Source: Dendrocalamus latiflorus (taxonomy: Eukaryota > Streptophyta > Magnoliopsida > Poales > Poaceae). Taken from it: a DNA stretch of 64,000 bases. The position numbers and the translations under genes were made by a program. Every line of letters starts with the position of its first letter. The first letter of the stretch is position 1. The stretch lies in the NCBI GenBank assembly GCA_017311315.1, contig CM029653.1, positions 39,740,412 to 39,804,411 on the forward strand, read 5' to 3'. A model generated the notes under the pieces. The model was not told where the DNA came from. It did not search any database and worked only from the letters and a program-made list of their open reading frames with translations. Positions 35,628 to 45,284 of this stretch are shown here, one piece after another.

Positions 35628-35635
35628 GGCGCACT

Positions 35636-35901
35636 GTCAGAATAACCTACAGCATACGAAATGATGATGGATCGCACTCCACTCCACTCCACGTACTACG
35701 CGACCGCAAAAAAGGAGGCGGCCTCGTCTTCGGACCAGCACACAGTAATGTCTTCAGACCAAGTGCAGCGTATATTAATGCTCCTTTTAGTTCGTCCCGG
35801 CTGTCCTTGCTTCCAGCTGCGCGTCCATTGTTTCCGCAGTGGCCACACCGTCGATCGAATATGTGCATGTTTCCGGTTCCACCGCCGTAATATATGTCGG
35901 T
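35636..35901. other. Intergenic, nothing recognised
   Basis: No conserved reading frame. Confidence 0.35.
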
Positions 35902-36457
35902 TGGGGTGATAACAGATCGACTACAGATTAGATTAGATAATGTTTAAATTATATTTGTACATATATTTTTGGATTCGAATACGGATCGAACAAATTTCAG
36001 ATATAAATACAGATCGAACAAATATCGGATACGAATTCAAATCGAATATCTACTCAATTCGGTTAGATCCAGATACCCTTACAACGTATATAATATAAAG
36101 ATATTAATGATATTTTATCCCCGTATAATCACGTTTAATCATTGTAATTCATTTACTTCACATAAAGAAACACGAATTCACGTTAAATTAGATAAACTTG
36201 TCTAACTAATTAGTTGTATTGTAATAAAATATGCATATCGCTTCGTCGAATATGAATACGGATATGGATAGTCTAAATAAAATAATATTTAGATAGTAAA
36301 AGTCTATGCCATATTCACATCCATATTTTTTATACGAATTTGAATACAAATAAGATAGAAATTATTGATCGGATGAAAAAATCTATACTATATTCGCATC
36401 TTATCGAATACAGTAACCAGATAATACGGATAATTTGTATCCATTTTTCACCCCTAT
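35902..36457. mobile_element. Probable hAT-type MITE
   Basis: Inverted ends ggggtgataacagat and (inverted) ggggtgaaaaatggat flank AT-rich sequence full of cggatacgaat-type subterminal motifs in both orientations. The flanks are not identical, so the TSD is unproven. Confidence 0.5.
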
Positions 36458-36910
36458 ATACCGGTAAACATCGTCTTCAGCAACCTTTTTGTTTCCCGAT
36501 CGATCATCCATGGTGTCACCGCTCCATCTGCATACAAAGTGCCTTTCACAAATGACTTTTGTTTTTAACTTCTCTCAACAATTATGGTTTACCAGACTAA
36601 TAAATTGTAGTATAAAAGAACAGATCTAATTTTTTTTTCTCTGTATATGTCTTGCATCTTAATATCACCTAGCTACCAAGCTAGGAGTAGATACCAATTC
36701 ATATATGATCAAACTTTGTCGAGTCAGGGTCGGGAAAGATCCGAGTATTTGTTAGTTGAGTGCGCATATGTGCAAGCCCATGGCTTCAGAATAGGAGAGC
36801 ACACCTGCATGCCTGCGGATGTGCAAGTGCTAGCTACTTTTTGGTAGCGTTGGAATGCCTCGTCTGAGCGCACAATCAATTCGATCAATCTCCTATATTA
36901 TGCACTGATC
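36458..36910. other. Intergenic, nothing recognised
   Basis: No coding or repeat pattern that I can name. Confidence 0.35.
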
Positions 36911-36915
36911 GTATG

Positions 36916-37160
36916 TGTCGTAGGGATGGCCCCCACCTAAACCCAGCAGGCTTGGTAGGAGATTATAAGGTCCAGAATAGGCCATGTGTAATGACATAAC
37001 TGCCCCCAGAAGGGATAACCAGATGTAAGGGTATAACTGTAAAAGCACTCCTCATGTGTATATATATATGAGAGTAAGCCATGGGGAGGACCCAGGCCAT
37101 TACACTTATCTTCATCACTCTCCACTACCATCTCTCTCTGTTTGGTCTGTAGCCACAACA
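36916..37160 (+). repeat. 5' LTR of the gypsy element
   Basis: Starts tgtcgtaggg, ends gccacaaca, 245 bp. Near-identical to 48136-48382. Confidence 0.96.
37059..37069 (+). promoter_or_regulatory. TATA box in the 5' LTR
   Basis: tatatatatat about 100 bp before the LTR end, as expected for the U3/R promoter driving gag. Confidence 0.6.
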
Positions 37161-37161
37161 G

Positions 37162-37180
37162 TTGGCGCCGTCCGTGGGGA
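37162..37180 (+). promoter_or_regulatory. Primer-binding site of the gypsy element
   Basis: ttggcgccgtccgtgggga starts one base after the LTR. TGGCGCCG-type sites are the usual tRNA primer sites of plant gypsy elements. Confidence 0.65.
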
Positions 37181-37213
37181 GGACAACACAAGCCTGAAGA
37201 CCGAAGAAGAAGG

Positions 37214-39697
37214 ATGGCATCGAAAAAAGCTCCTTCAACGGCGGCGAAGGGAAAGAAGGCGGCCGGGCCGGAGCGTCGTATGAGTACCAGGGCTTCGGCA
37301 TCGGCAGCGGCGGGCGCGGGTGGCGACGCAGGCGCGGTGGCCGAAGACGTCGACGTTCGCGCGGTGACAACCAACCTCGTCACTGGCACCGCGACGACCA
37401 ACCTCGCCACCGGCAACGCGACAATCGCCCCCGTCACCGGCACCGCGACGACCTGCCCCGTCACCGACGCTGCGAGGGCGGACCCCGCGGTCGAGGACGC
37501 CGACGCGGGTGCGGCGACAACCGACCCCGCCGACGCAACGACAGCCGGCCTCGCCGCCCCCACTACAACCCTCGCCGGTGGCGCGGACCGGGCGGTTCGA
37601 GGTAGCCACGACGGAGCGACCGGCAGCTCGGGACCTCGCGACGCGGTCGTCCCCGCGCCGATCCACCCGTCGGGAGTACCGGCGACCCCGCCTGCACAGG
37701 TGGTGGAAAGTGCCCTGCTGGCGGCCCTCAACGCGTTCCAGCGGAAGCTAGGGGACCTTCGCGGAGCCGTCAGAGATATGCAAGAGGCTCGGAGTCAGCA
37801 GGCCGCGCCAATAATCGCGTCCGAGCCCACGCCGGAGAGGGCGGACAGTCGCGAAGCCCCCACGTCTAGCCGCGTGCCGCTACGGCGCGTGGATCCGGAG
37901 TCCCCGCTTTCGGCGGGACTGCAGCAGGCGGCATGGCCCGAAGACTTCAAGTTTCCTAGCGCCATCGACTCGTACAAAGGCGACACGGACCCCCGTGAGT
38001 TCGTGCGCGTATACGAAACCGCGATCGAAGCCGCGGGCGGAGACGACACCACGAAGGCAAAGGGACTCCCCCTCGCGCTACAAGGAGTGGCGCTCTCTTG
38101 GTTTTTTACCATAGAGCCGGGCTCCATCTACGCGTGGGAGCAGCTCCGCGTCCGCCTTCACAACAACTTCCAAGGAAACTACGTCGACCGGGTCGACGTG
38201 GACCAACTCTTTGCCGTGAAGCAAAAACCCTCGGAGAAGCTCCGGGACTACTTCAAACGCTTCGCCAAGATTCGATGTCAAGTGAAAGACGTCAACGAGA
38301 CCACCATCGTTAATGCAGCCATACAGGGCCTTCGTCCGGGCCCGATAGCCGAGTACAACGCGCAAAAGCCAATCAAGACGGTGGCGAAGCTCTTCGACAA
38401 GATGGAAGAATATGCCAGGGCGGAGGAAGACGCGCGGCGAAGGCAAGGTGACGACTCCGACACAAATCAGACCGGAGCCGCGGCAAAAGCCGAAGATCCG
38501 CCGAAGGGCGGTTCTTCGAAGGAAAAGCGTAAGCAGGAGTCGTCCAGGGACGCGCCCGACCGCAGGGACAACTCGCATAAGGAGTCGTCCGATCAGCCCA
38601 AGCGCGGCCAGCAGAGGTCGAGGCGAAACCGGTATGTCCTCGACATCGAAGGCGGGTCCGACGAGGGTGCTCCAGCGGGCCGAGGCGGCCGGGGGCGCCG
38701 TGGCCGGGGGTGCGGCCGTGGCAGGGGCCGCGACGATAAGGGTCGTGGAGATTACGACGACCAGCATCAGGGACTGTGGTGCGTAGTCCACGGCCGCGGC
38801 AATCATGATACCCGCGCCTGCACCTCCATCGCGGCGCTGCGCGACAGCGTCGCCAGGGACAGGAACCCGGAGGCGCGCCCGCCTGCGGTGGCCCACGTCC
38901 AATTCCCATACGAGGCCCCCATGCAGGTACAGGCGCAAGGGATGCAGGTACAGGCGCAAGGGACGCAACCCCAGGAAGGCACCCTACGGATCCAAGCTCA
39001 TGTACAGCAGCCTCGGGAGGGCCTCCTGTCGTTGCAGGCCCCAGACGCAACCTACCGCAGGGTCATTAACGTCATATCCGGAGGCTCTGCGCTGGAATTC
39101 GCCTCGGCACGGCAGCAGAAGGCCTATACGCGAAGACTCCATCACGTGGCGGCATACCCAGCGCAAGCACCGCCGGATTGGGCGCAGCACGAAGTTACAT
39201 TCACACCCGACGACGTCCAGGGTGTGGATTTCCCTCATCAGGACCCCCTGGTCATCTGGGTCACTATCGCGGGATGCGACGTGGGGCGCGCCTTGGTGGA
39301 CGGCGGTAGCTCCGCGAACGTGTTGTTTGCGGCGGCCTTCGACCAGATGGGGATCCCTCGAAGCCGCCTAGGGCCCTCGGGCATCCCACTGCAGGGCTTC
39401 GGTGGACAGCCCCTGCGGGCGCTGGGCCAAATAGGTCTCCAAGTCTCATTCGGCCGAGATGACAATGTGCGGGCCGAAGACGCCACTTTCGACGTGGTCG
39501 ACCTTCCGTACCCCTACAATGCCATATTGGGACGCCCAATCCTCAACTCCTTCGGCGCGGTACCGCATCACGGCTACCTATGCATGAAGATCCCTGGTCC
39601 CCGGACCATCATCACCGTCCGAGGCGACCAGGATATGGCCCGACGCATCGAGCCAGGTACCAGGTGCCCGCGTCGCGAAGCCCAACGGCGCTCCTAG
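37214..39697 (+). CDS. Gypsy gag with C-terminal protease-like domain
   Basis: ATG 37214 opens an uninterrupted 827-codon frame. The first ATG was chosen; in-frame sequence upstream is the untranslated leader. Residues 1-240 are Ala/Thr-rich with TGTATT-type repeats. About 245-400 is the capsid-type Retrotrans_gag region (FKFPSAIDSYKGDTDPREF, LQGVALSWFF, FKRFAKIRCQVKDV, EEYARAEEDARR). Next comes a basic linker with an RG-rich patch, and a zinc-finger-like CVVHGRGNHDTRAC (about 522-535). Around residue 695 is a retropepsin-like ALVDGGSSANVLF with a downstream ILGRPILNSFGA. The usual D-S/T-G triad is D-G-G here, so catalytic competence is uncertain. Gag packages element RNA into virus-like particles. 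The stop at 39697 comes where pol should follow, and no pol exists. Confidence 0.88.
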   Translation: MASKKAPSTAAKGKKAAGPERRMSTRASASAAAGAGGDAGAVAEDVDVRAVTTNLVTGTATTNLATGNATIAPVTGTATTCPVTDAARADPAVEDADAGAATTDPADATTAGLAAPTTTLAGGADRAVRGSHDGATGSSGPRDAVVPAPIHPSGVPATPPAQVVESALLAALNAFQRKLGDLRGAVRDMQEARSQQAAPIIASEPTPERADSREAPTSSRVPLRRVDPESPLSAGLQQAAWPEDFKFPSAIDSYKGDTDPREFVRVYETAIEAAGGDDTTKAKGLPLALQGVALSWFFTIEPGSIYAWEQLRVRLHNNFQGNYVDRVDVDQLFAVKQKPSEKLRDYFKRFAKIRCQVKDVNETTIVNAAIQGLRPGPIAEYNAQKPIKTVAKLFDKMEEYARAEEDARRRQGDDSDTNQTGAAAKAEDPPKGGSSKEKRKQESSRDAPDRRDNSHKESSDQPKRGQQRSRRNRYVLDIEGGSDEGAPAGRGGRGRRGRGCGRGRGRDDKGRGDYDDQHQGLWCVVHGRGNHDTRACTSIAALRDSVARDRNPEARPPAVAHVQFPYEAPMQVQAQGMQVQAQGTQPQEGTLRIQAHVQQPREGLLSLQAPDATYRRVINVISGGSALEFASARQQKAYTRRLHHVAAYPAQAPPDWAQHEVTFTPDDVQGVDFPHQDPLVIWVTIAGCDVGRALVDGGSSANVLFAAAFDQMGIPRSRLGPSGIPLQGFGGQPLRALGQIGLQVSFGRDDNVRAEDATFDVVDLPYPYNAILGRPILNSFGAVPHHGYLCMKIPGPRTIITVRGDQDMARRIEPGTRCPRREAQRRS

Positions 39698-39944
39698 GGC
39701 TGGCGTCACAGCGCGGAGGTCCGCGGGGCCATTCACACGCGCCTTGGCGGGCCCTGCAGCTATCTAGCGACTAGAGGCTTCAGCCGCACCAAGGGCAAAC
39801 GGTTAGTATATCTATCCTTTGTAGTTGCTCATCCGCGCAAACGGGGATGTAATGAAGATCGCCGTTTGTCGCTAATCTTTCTTTATCACGCGCAAGTGCG
39901 CGGTGAAGGCGCGCGCAGGCTTAGCCAACGCGCGCGTTCCCGCA
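39698..39944. other. Spacer after gag
   Basis: No RT frame begins here. Nothing recognised. Confidence 0.5.
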
Positions 39945-40388
39945 GTATAAATTGAAGTCGCACGTTCGCGTGTGCACTCGCCGTAGCCAGGGGTACGGGA
40001 CTGAGTATAAACCAAAGACGCACGTTCGCGTGTGCACTCGCCGTAGCCAGGGGTACATGACTGAGTATAAACCAAAGACGCACGTTCGCGTGTGCACTCG
40101 CCGTAGCCAAAAGGTGACGGGCCTGAGTATAAACCAAAGGCGCACGTTCGCGTGTGCACTCGCCGTAGCCAGGGGTACGGGACTGAGTATAAACCAAAGA
40201 CGCACGTTCGCGTGTGCACTCGCCGTAGCCAGGGGTACGGGACTGAGTATAAACCAAAGACGCACGTTCGCGTGTGCACTCGCCGTAGCCAGGGGTACGG
40301 GACTGAGTATAAATCGAAGTCGCATGTTCGCGTGTGCACTCGCCGTAGCCAAAGGTGACGGGCCTGAGTATAAACAAAAGACGCACCG
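39945..40388 (+). repeat. Minisatellite 1 of the gypsy element
   Basis: Seven copies with 60-62-bp period of a unit containing cgcacgttcgcgtgtgcact and gagtataaaccaaag. Two variants alternate (ggggtacggg and aaggtgacggg). Apparent open frames are repeat artefacts. Confidence 0.95.
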
Positions 40389-40397
40389 GGGGGACGC

Positions 40398-41225
40398 CCT
40401 CGCGCGCACCAGTCTACGGACTTTAAATAAGACGTAGCGTCGAGGTCCGCCTCCGCACGCACAAGTCTCCGGACTATAAAGAAGACGTAGCGTCGAAGTC
40501 CGCTTCCGCACGCACCAGTCCACGGATTTTAAATAAGACGTAGCGTCAAGGTCCGCCTCCGCACGCACAAGTCTCCGGACTATAAAGAAGACGTAGCGTC
40601 GAAGTCCGCTTCCGCACGCACCAGTCCACGGACTTTAAATAAGACGTAGCGTCGAGGTCCGCCTCCGCACGCACAAGTCTCCGGACTATAAAGAAGACAT
40701 AGCGTCGAAGTCCGCTTCCGCACGCACCAGTCCACGGACTTTAAATAAGACGTAGCGTCGAGGTCCGCCTCCGCACGCGCGAGTCTTCGGACTATAAAAG
40801 AAGTCGTAGCGTTGAGGTCCGCCTCCGCACGCACAAGTCTCCGGACTATAAAGAAGACGTAGCGTCGAAGTCCGCTTCCGCACGCACCAGTCCACGGACT
40901 TTAAATAAGACGTAGCGTTGAGGTTCGCCTCCGCACGCGCGAGTCTCCGGACTATAAAGGAAGTCGTAGCGTCGAGGTCCGCCTCCGCACGCACTAGTCC
41001 ACGGGCTCTGAATAAGACGTAGCGTCGAGGTCCGCCTCCGCACGCGCGAGTCTCCGGACTATAAAGGAGGTCGTAGCGTCGAGGTCCACCTCCGCACGCG
41101 CTAGTCCACGGACTCTAAATAAGACGTAGCGTCAAGGTTCGCCTCCGCACGCGCGAGTCTCCGGACTATAAAACAAGGCAAACCGCGGAGGTCCGCCTCC
41201 GCATACGTCAGTCTACGGACTGTCC
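40398..41225 (+). repeat. Minisatellite 2 of the gypsy element, partly dimeric
   Basis: About fifteen 53-54-bp monomers with aagacgtagcgtcgaggtcc. Types A (ggactttaaataagacg) and B (ggactataaagaagacg) often alternate, giving a dimer near 107 bp. Confidence 0.93.
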
Positions 41226-41617
41226 GCTCTAAGGAACCCTGGCGCAGCTACTTCGCCAACGGTGGCATCAACACACAGCGCATATCCTAAAATGCCAGGA
41301 AGTTTGCATACCGGAAAAATCACATGTACAAAGGTCCGGCAACATCCCGGCCGCTACCCCGCGGGTTCGTCCTTAACACGCGCTAAAGCTGGGGCCTCGC
41401 TCGAAGAAGGCCGGCTCGCCCAAAAGTCAAGCGACTCTTCGGCCCTTCGCCAGCGTCGAAGGCGTCGCTGGGTTGAAAGGTCGGTCGCACGAAGCCGGTC
41501 CCAGCAAGGAAGCTGCCCGGGATATAGACGAAAGTCAGAATGCAGGCAGCAAGTGTGTACTTTATTCGCAAAGACAAGGAACAGTACAACGCACGCCTAC
41601 GCCTAGGCACCACGGCG
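41226..41617. other. Spacer 3' of the antisense gene
   Basis: Likely holds the 3' UTR of the minus-strand gene. No other feature. Confidence 0.4.
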
Positions 41618-44600
41618 TCAGACCTGCGGGTTCCCGGCGCCTTCGGAGGGCCCAGCGCCGCCATCGTCGCGTCGAGGGACCCCGTCCAGAAATTGGCCGA
41701 GGCTCCCCGTCCCATAGAGTGACTTCCGGAGCTCGATCCGTACAGCTTCCGCCCCAACGTGACCCCAGATCCGGTCGAAGAAGGGCCCGAGGGCACGGCG
41801 AGCGGCGCGGACGGCGCCGGACATTACTCCGGCCCCGCCAGGTATCTCCAGCTGGGGGTCATCCAGCCCGGTGATGTGCGTACAGCCGCGGTGCTGGAGG
41901 AGCGCGCACACCAAGCAGGCCGAAGTGTACGCGCAGTGGGTGCCAAAGGACGTCGCGGCGCCGCGCGCGACGTTGGCGGCATCCCCGACCCAGCGGAGGG
42001 TCCGAGACAACTCCTCCGGGTCAAAGCCGCGCTCTGGCACCTCGGTTACCAGCCCCTGAAGATGGCTCTCCAGCGCTTGCATGGCGTCCCACGCAACCAC
42101 CGAGGCGTCGCCCAGCGTCCGGTTACGCTCCGCTAGAGTCAAGGCAAGCTCGCCTTTTTCCTTCTCTAGCGCGGCGACCTGCTCTAGGAGCCCGTCCCGC
42201 TCCGCCGCGAACTTTTGTTCAGCAGCTGCCGCGGCCGACTCCTGCGCCGACGCAACAAGTCCCTCGGCGTGCGCCCTCGCTTCGGCGCATTCCGCTTCCA
42301 GCTGGCGGATGCGGGCGTCCTGGGCAGAGCGGGCGCCAGAGGCTTCGCGCAGCTCCTCCTCGGCGGCCCGTAGCCTATCCTCGAGCGCTGTTTGGCTACG
42401 AGCATAGGCCGTTTGCAGGGCCTGCCCCAGCACAAGGGTCTGTAGAAGGGAAAAGACTTAACAAACTCAGCTAAGCTCAGGCGTGGTCGCACGAGTACTT
42501 ACCCTCACCCCAGACACCTCGAAAGCGTCCTCGAGGCGCCCCGCACCATAGGCCTGCAGCACTCGCGGGTCGACGCTCGTGGCCGCGTCGTTCACAATCC
42601 CGCGCCACGTCCTCAGCGTCTCCGGAGGCGGCACGAAGTCCGCGGGGCTCACGTGCTCGGAGGCCCCGTGTTCCGCCGAGTGCTCCCCCTCCGGAATGAG
42701 CAACGCTGTAAACAGGGATACGGGTGAGCACCCCAAGGCATAAAAGCATACACCAGAGTAAGCTAAGCCACCCTACCTTCGGTAGTAGAGGGAATAGTCC
42801 CGCCGCGAGCAGAGGCCTCCGCGTTCGGGGAGGACGGCGGCTGTCCCTGCGCGGCGGGCGGCGTGGCCAGAGGGGCAGAAGGCGCAAAGGCCGCAGGGCC
42901 CCCGGCGCTTGTGCTGGAGTCCCACAGGCTTCTAATGCCCGTGGCCACGACGAATCCCCGCGGTGTCTGGTGGAGCTCCTGCCGCACACACGGCCGTTTG
43001 GCCGGGGCAGCCAGCAGCGACACCGCCCCCGCAGCCGTGGTTGAGGAAGACCCCACGGCTGCCGTGCCCAGGGGCGAAGGTTCCACGGTGGCAGTTGTTG
43101 CAGGGGGCGCCTCGGTTTTCGCTGCTGTTGGTAAAGACAGCACGGCTACGTGCGCCCCCGCGGAGGGCGCCTCCGGCACCACAACGGTCGCGGTCGAGGG
43201 CTCCACCTCGGCATCGCCGGTCCGCACGGGGTCTGCCTCGGCGACTTCGGCGGGCGGTGAAACTTCCCCCCTCCGGCTGCCCGCGGCACACTCGCCGTCC
43301 GGGACGCTCGCCGAAGACACCTCGCCTTCAGCGCCTGCGCCACCCAAGCCCGAGTCGGCGTACCTCGCCGAGTCCGACTCCGCGTCCGCCGCGCCCTCGG
43401 AAACACTAGCAGCAGGCGCGGCAGGTGCCCCGCTTCGGCCCCTCTTCCGAGACGGGGCCTTCTTCTTCTTCGCTCCACCATCGTCTGGAGCGACACGGTC
43501 CGGCACGGCAAGGCCCAGGACCTCGCACACGCAGTTTATTCGCCCCAGCCCCGCCTTGGCGATAGCAGATGCGCGCTGCTCGTGCTCCCTGGCGGTGTAC
43601 GGCCCCAGGAATACGCGCGCGGCTTGCTCTGCCTCCTCCAAGGAAATCCCTGAAGCAAAGGAGAAAAGCATCAGCATACAACGCATTTCGCGTCAACAAA
43701 GGAGGGACGCGATCGAGGGTTACGAGGACCGGGCGGCGCCGGCAGCGAGCAAACCCATGGCGAAACATTGTCGTCTCGACGCCTCTTGGCGGCAAGACAC
43801 CAGTCGTAGGCAAGCGGCGCCACGCCGTACATCATATACTCTTCGGCGAGGTCGCGCATGTTGAGGCGGGCGGCCACGCCTACAAGCCGCTTGACCCTCC
43901 GCTTGTCCTCATCATCGAGCGTTCGGCCGGGCGAGGGCTTGAACGCGATTGGTCGACCTGTGCACTCAAGGCCGCTCCCGCTCTCCACACGGTGGTAGAA
44001 CCACCGCTTCATCCAGTAGGACTCCCACTTCCCGCGAGTTGAGTTCGCAGGGAAGAGCTTCTTGTACGACGGGCGAAGAATAAAGGTGACGCTACCGAAG
44101 CTCGACAGCGTCCCGCCCTTCCGGCCCTTCGGCTGGCATCGTGCCTCGTGGAGATAGGCGAACAGCGACGCGCTGGGCCAACACGCCCTCGAGCGCAAGG
44201 CCCAGCTGTACACCGCGAGCCGGGCCACGGCGTTCGGAGTCAATTGCGCCAGCTCCAGCCCGAAGGTCCGCAGCACGTCGCCCACCACCGCCGCCGCTGG
44301 GATCCGGAGCCCCGCGTCGAAAAAGGCAACGAAGACGACCGCCTCCGACCTTTCGGGATGCGGTTCCGTCTCGTCGGCGGCGGGCAATCGTACGTCTTGG
44401 CGCCCGGACAACTTCCCCGCGCGCAGGAGCCCTTGGATCGTCTTCTCGGTCACGAGCGAGGGGCCTAGCTCGCCGGAGAACGTGCCTTCCTCCTCCGCCA
44501 CCAGCCGCTCCTGGTCCGCCGCCGGGTCGCGCTCGTGGAGCGCGTATCTCACCGTCAACGGCGAGGACCGCCGGCCAACGTCAGGGCCACCAACCGCCTG

Positions 44601-44624
44601 TCCGCGCTCGCTACAGGAGGCCAT
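41618..44624 (-). CDS. Antisense ORF protein of the gypsy element (four exons, 932 aa)
   Basis: Exons on the minus strand: 44624..43724, 43649..42777, 42705..42503, 42439..41618. GT-AG junctions and phases (1,1,0) give an uninterrupted frame of 932 residues. Donor of exon 1 could instead be 4 codon positions earlier with the same phase. Exon 1 (MASCSERGQ...) carries AVVFVAFFDAGLRIPAAAVV, LAQLTPNAVARLAVYSWAL and YWMKRWFYHRV, resembling the putative gypsy-type transposon domain (Pfam Transposase_28) found in antisense ORFs of Tat elements. Exon 2 is Ala/Ser/Pro-rich with a basic KKKKAPSRKRGRSG. Exon 4 begins with about 130 residues of heptad-like coiled coil (LEDRLRAAEEELREA, LEQVAALEKEKGELALTL). 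Function is unknown. Intact frame and introns suggest recent selection or recent insertion. Confidence 0.8.
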
Positions 44625-45284
44625 CGCTTCCCACGGAAAGACTGCAGCGGTGAAGTTAGCGCGAAGGTGTAGAAGGCGGAGCAGACAGCAAAGAGGGTGT
44701 AAAGGTGCGGGGACGCTGTTACCGGGGGGGGGGAGGGCTATATCAAGCCACCTCGCCCATACCGCCGCTACCGAAGCGTCGCAACGATCCGCGTGCCGGA
44801 TGCAATCGCAGCGGTGTAAAGACCCGCCCCGCACGATTCCCCGTAATTGAAAGCGACGGGTCGCGAAGGTCCGTGTACGAGGCGCGACCGCAGTCGTACA
44901 AGCGCCCGTCCAGCACAACGCCCCACCCAACGCTGGAAGGTCATGACCACGGGCGCCAAGGACCGTCACAACACGGCGTTACCTAGCCGCTATTATAGGC
45001 GCACCAGTGGGCCAGGGGATCACAACAGCTCCGGCGCCGCGCCATTCACTTCCCGCCCCGTGTTCCCCTTGCCTAGGGAAGAGGCGGGCGGCTGCAAACA
45101 CGCAACCGTCCACATCCCGCCGCCCACCCGTCATAGGACGCCGCGTGCCCCGGGCGCGTCAGGTCGCACGGTACGGGAGCCTAACCCTGGCAGACCAGGG
45201 GCCGGCGGGATTCCAGGAACCTTTACAGCGCAAGACCGCATCACAAGGCCCCAAGTCACCGCCCACGCGGCGGTGTTCGCGGGG
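44625..45284 (-). promoter_or_regulatory. Upstream region of the antisense gene
   Basis: GC-rich, without a second gene. TATA-like sequences on the minus strand (cctataatag about 370 bp and gatatagcc about 115 bp upstream of the ATG) are possible promoter elements. This is inference only. Confidence 0.3.

Noticed and set aside
37241..37731. Minus-strand 264-aa frame over gag
   Set aside because: Antisense shadow of the Ala/Thr-rich gag N-terminus.
39872..41043. Long frames such as VRVCTRRSQGYGTEYKPKTH repeats
   Set aside because: Generated by the minisatellites, whose period is near a multiple of three.
41383..44986. Plus-strand frames opposite the antisense gene (for example 42863-43864)
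   Set aside because: Shadows of the minus-strand exons. They ignore splice phases and lack family motifs.
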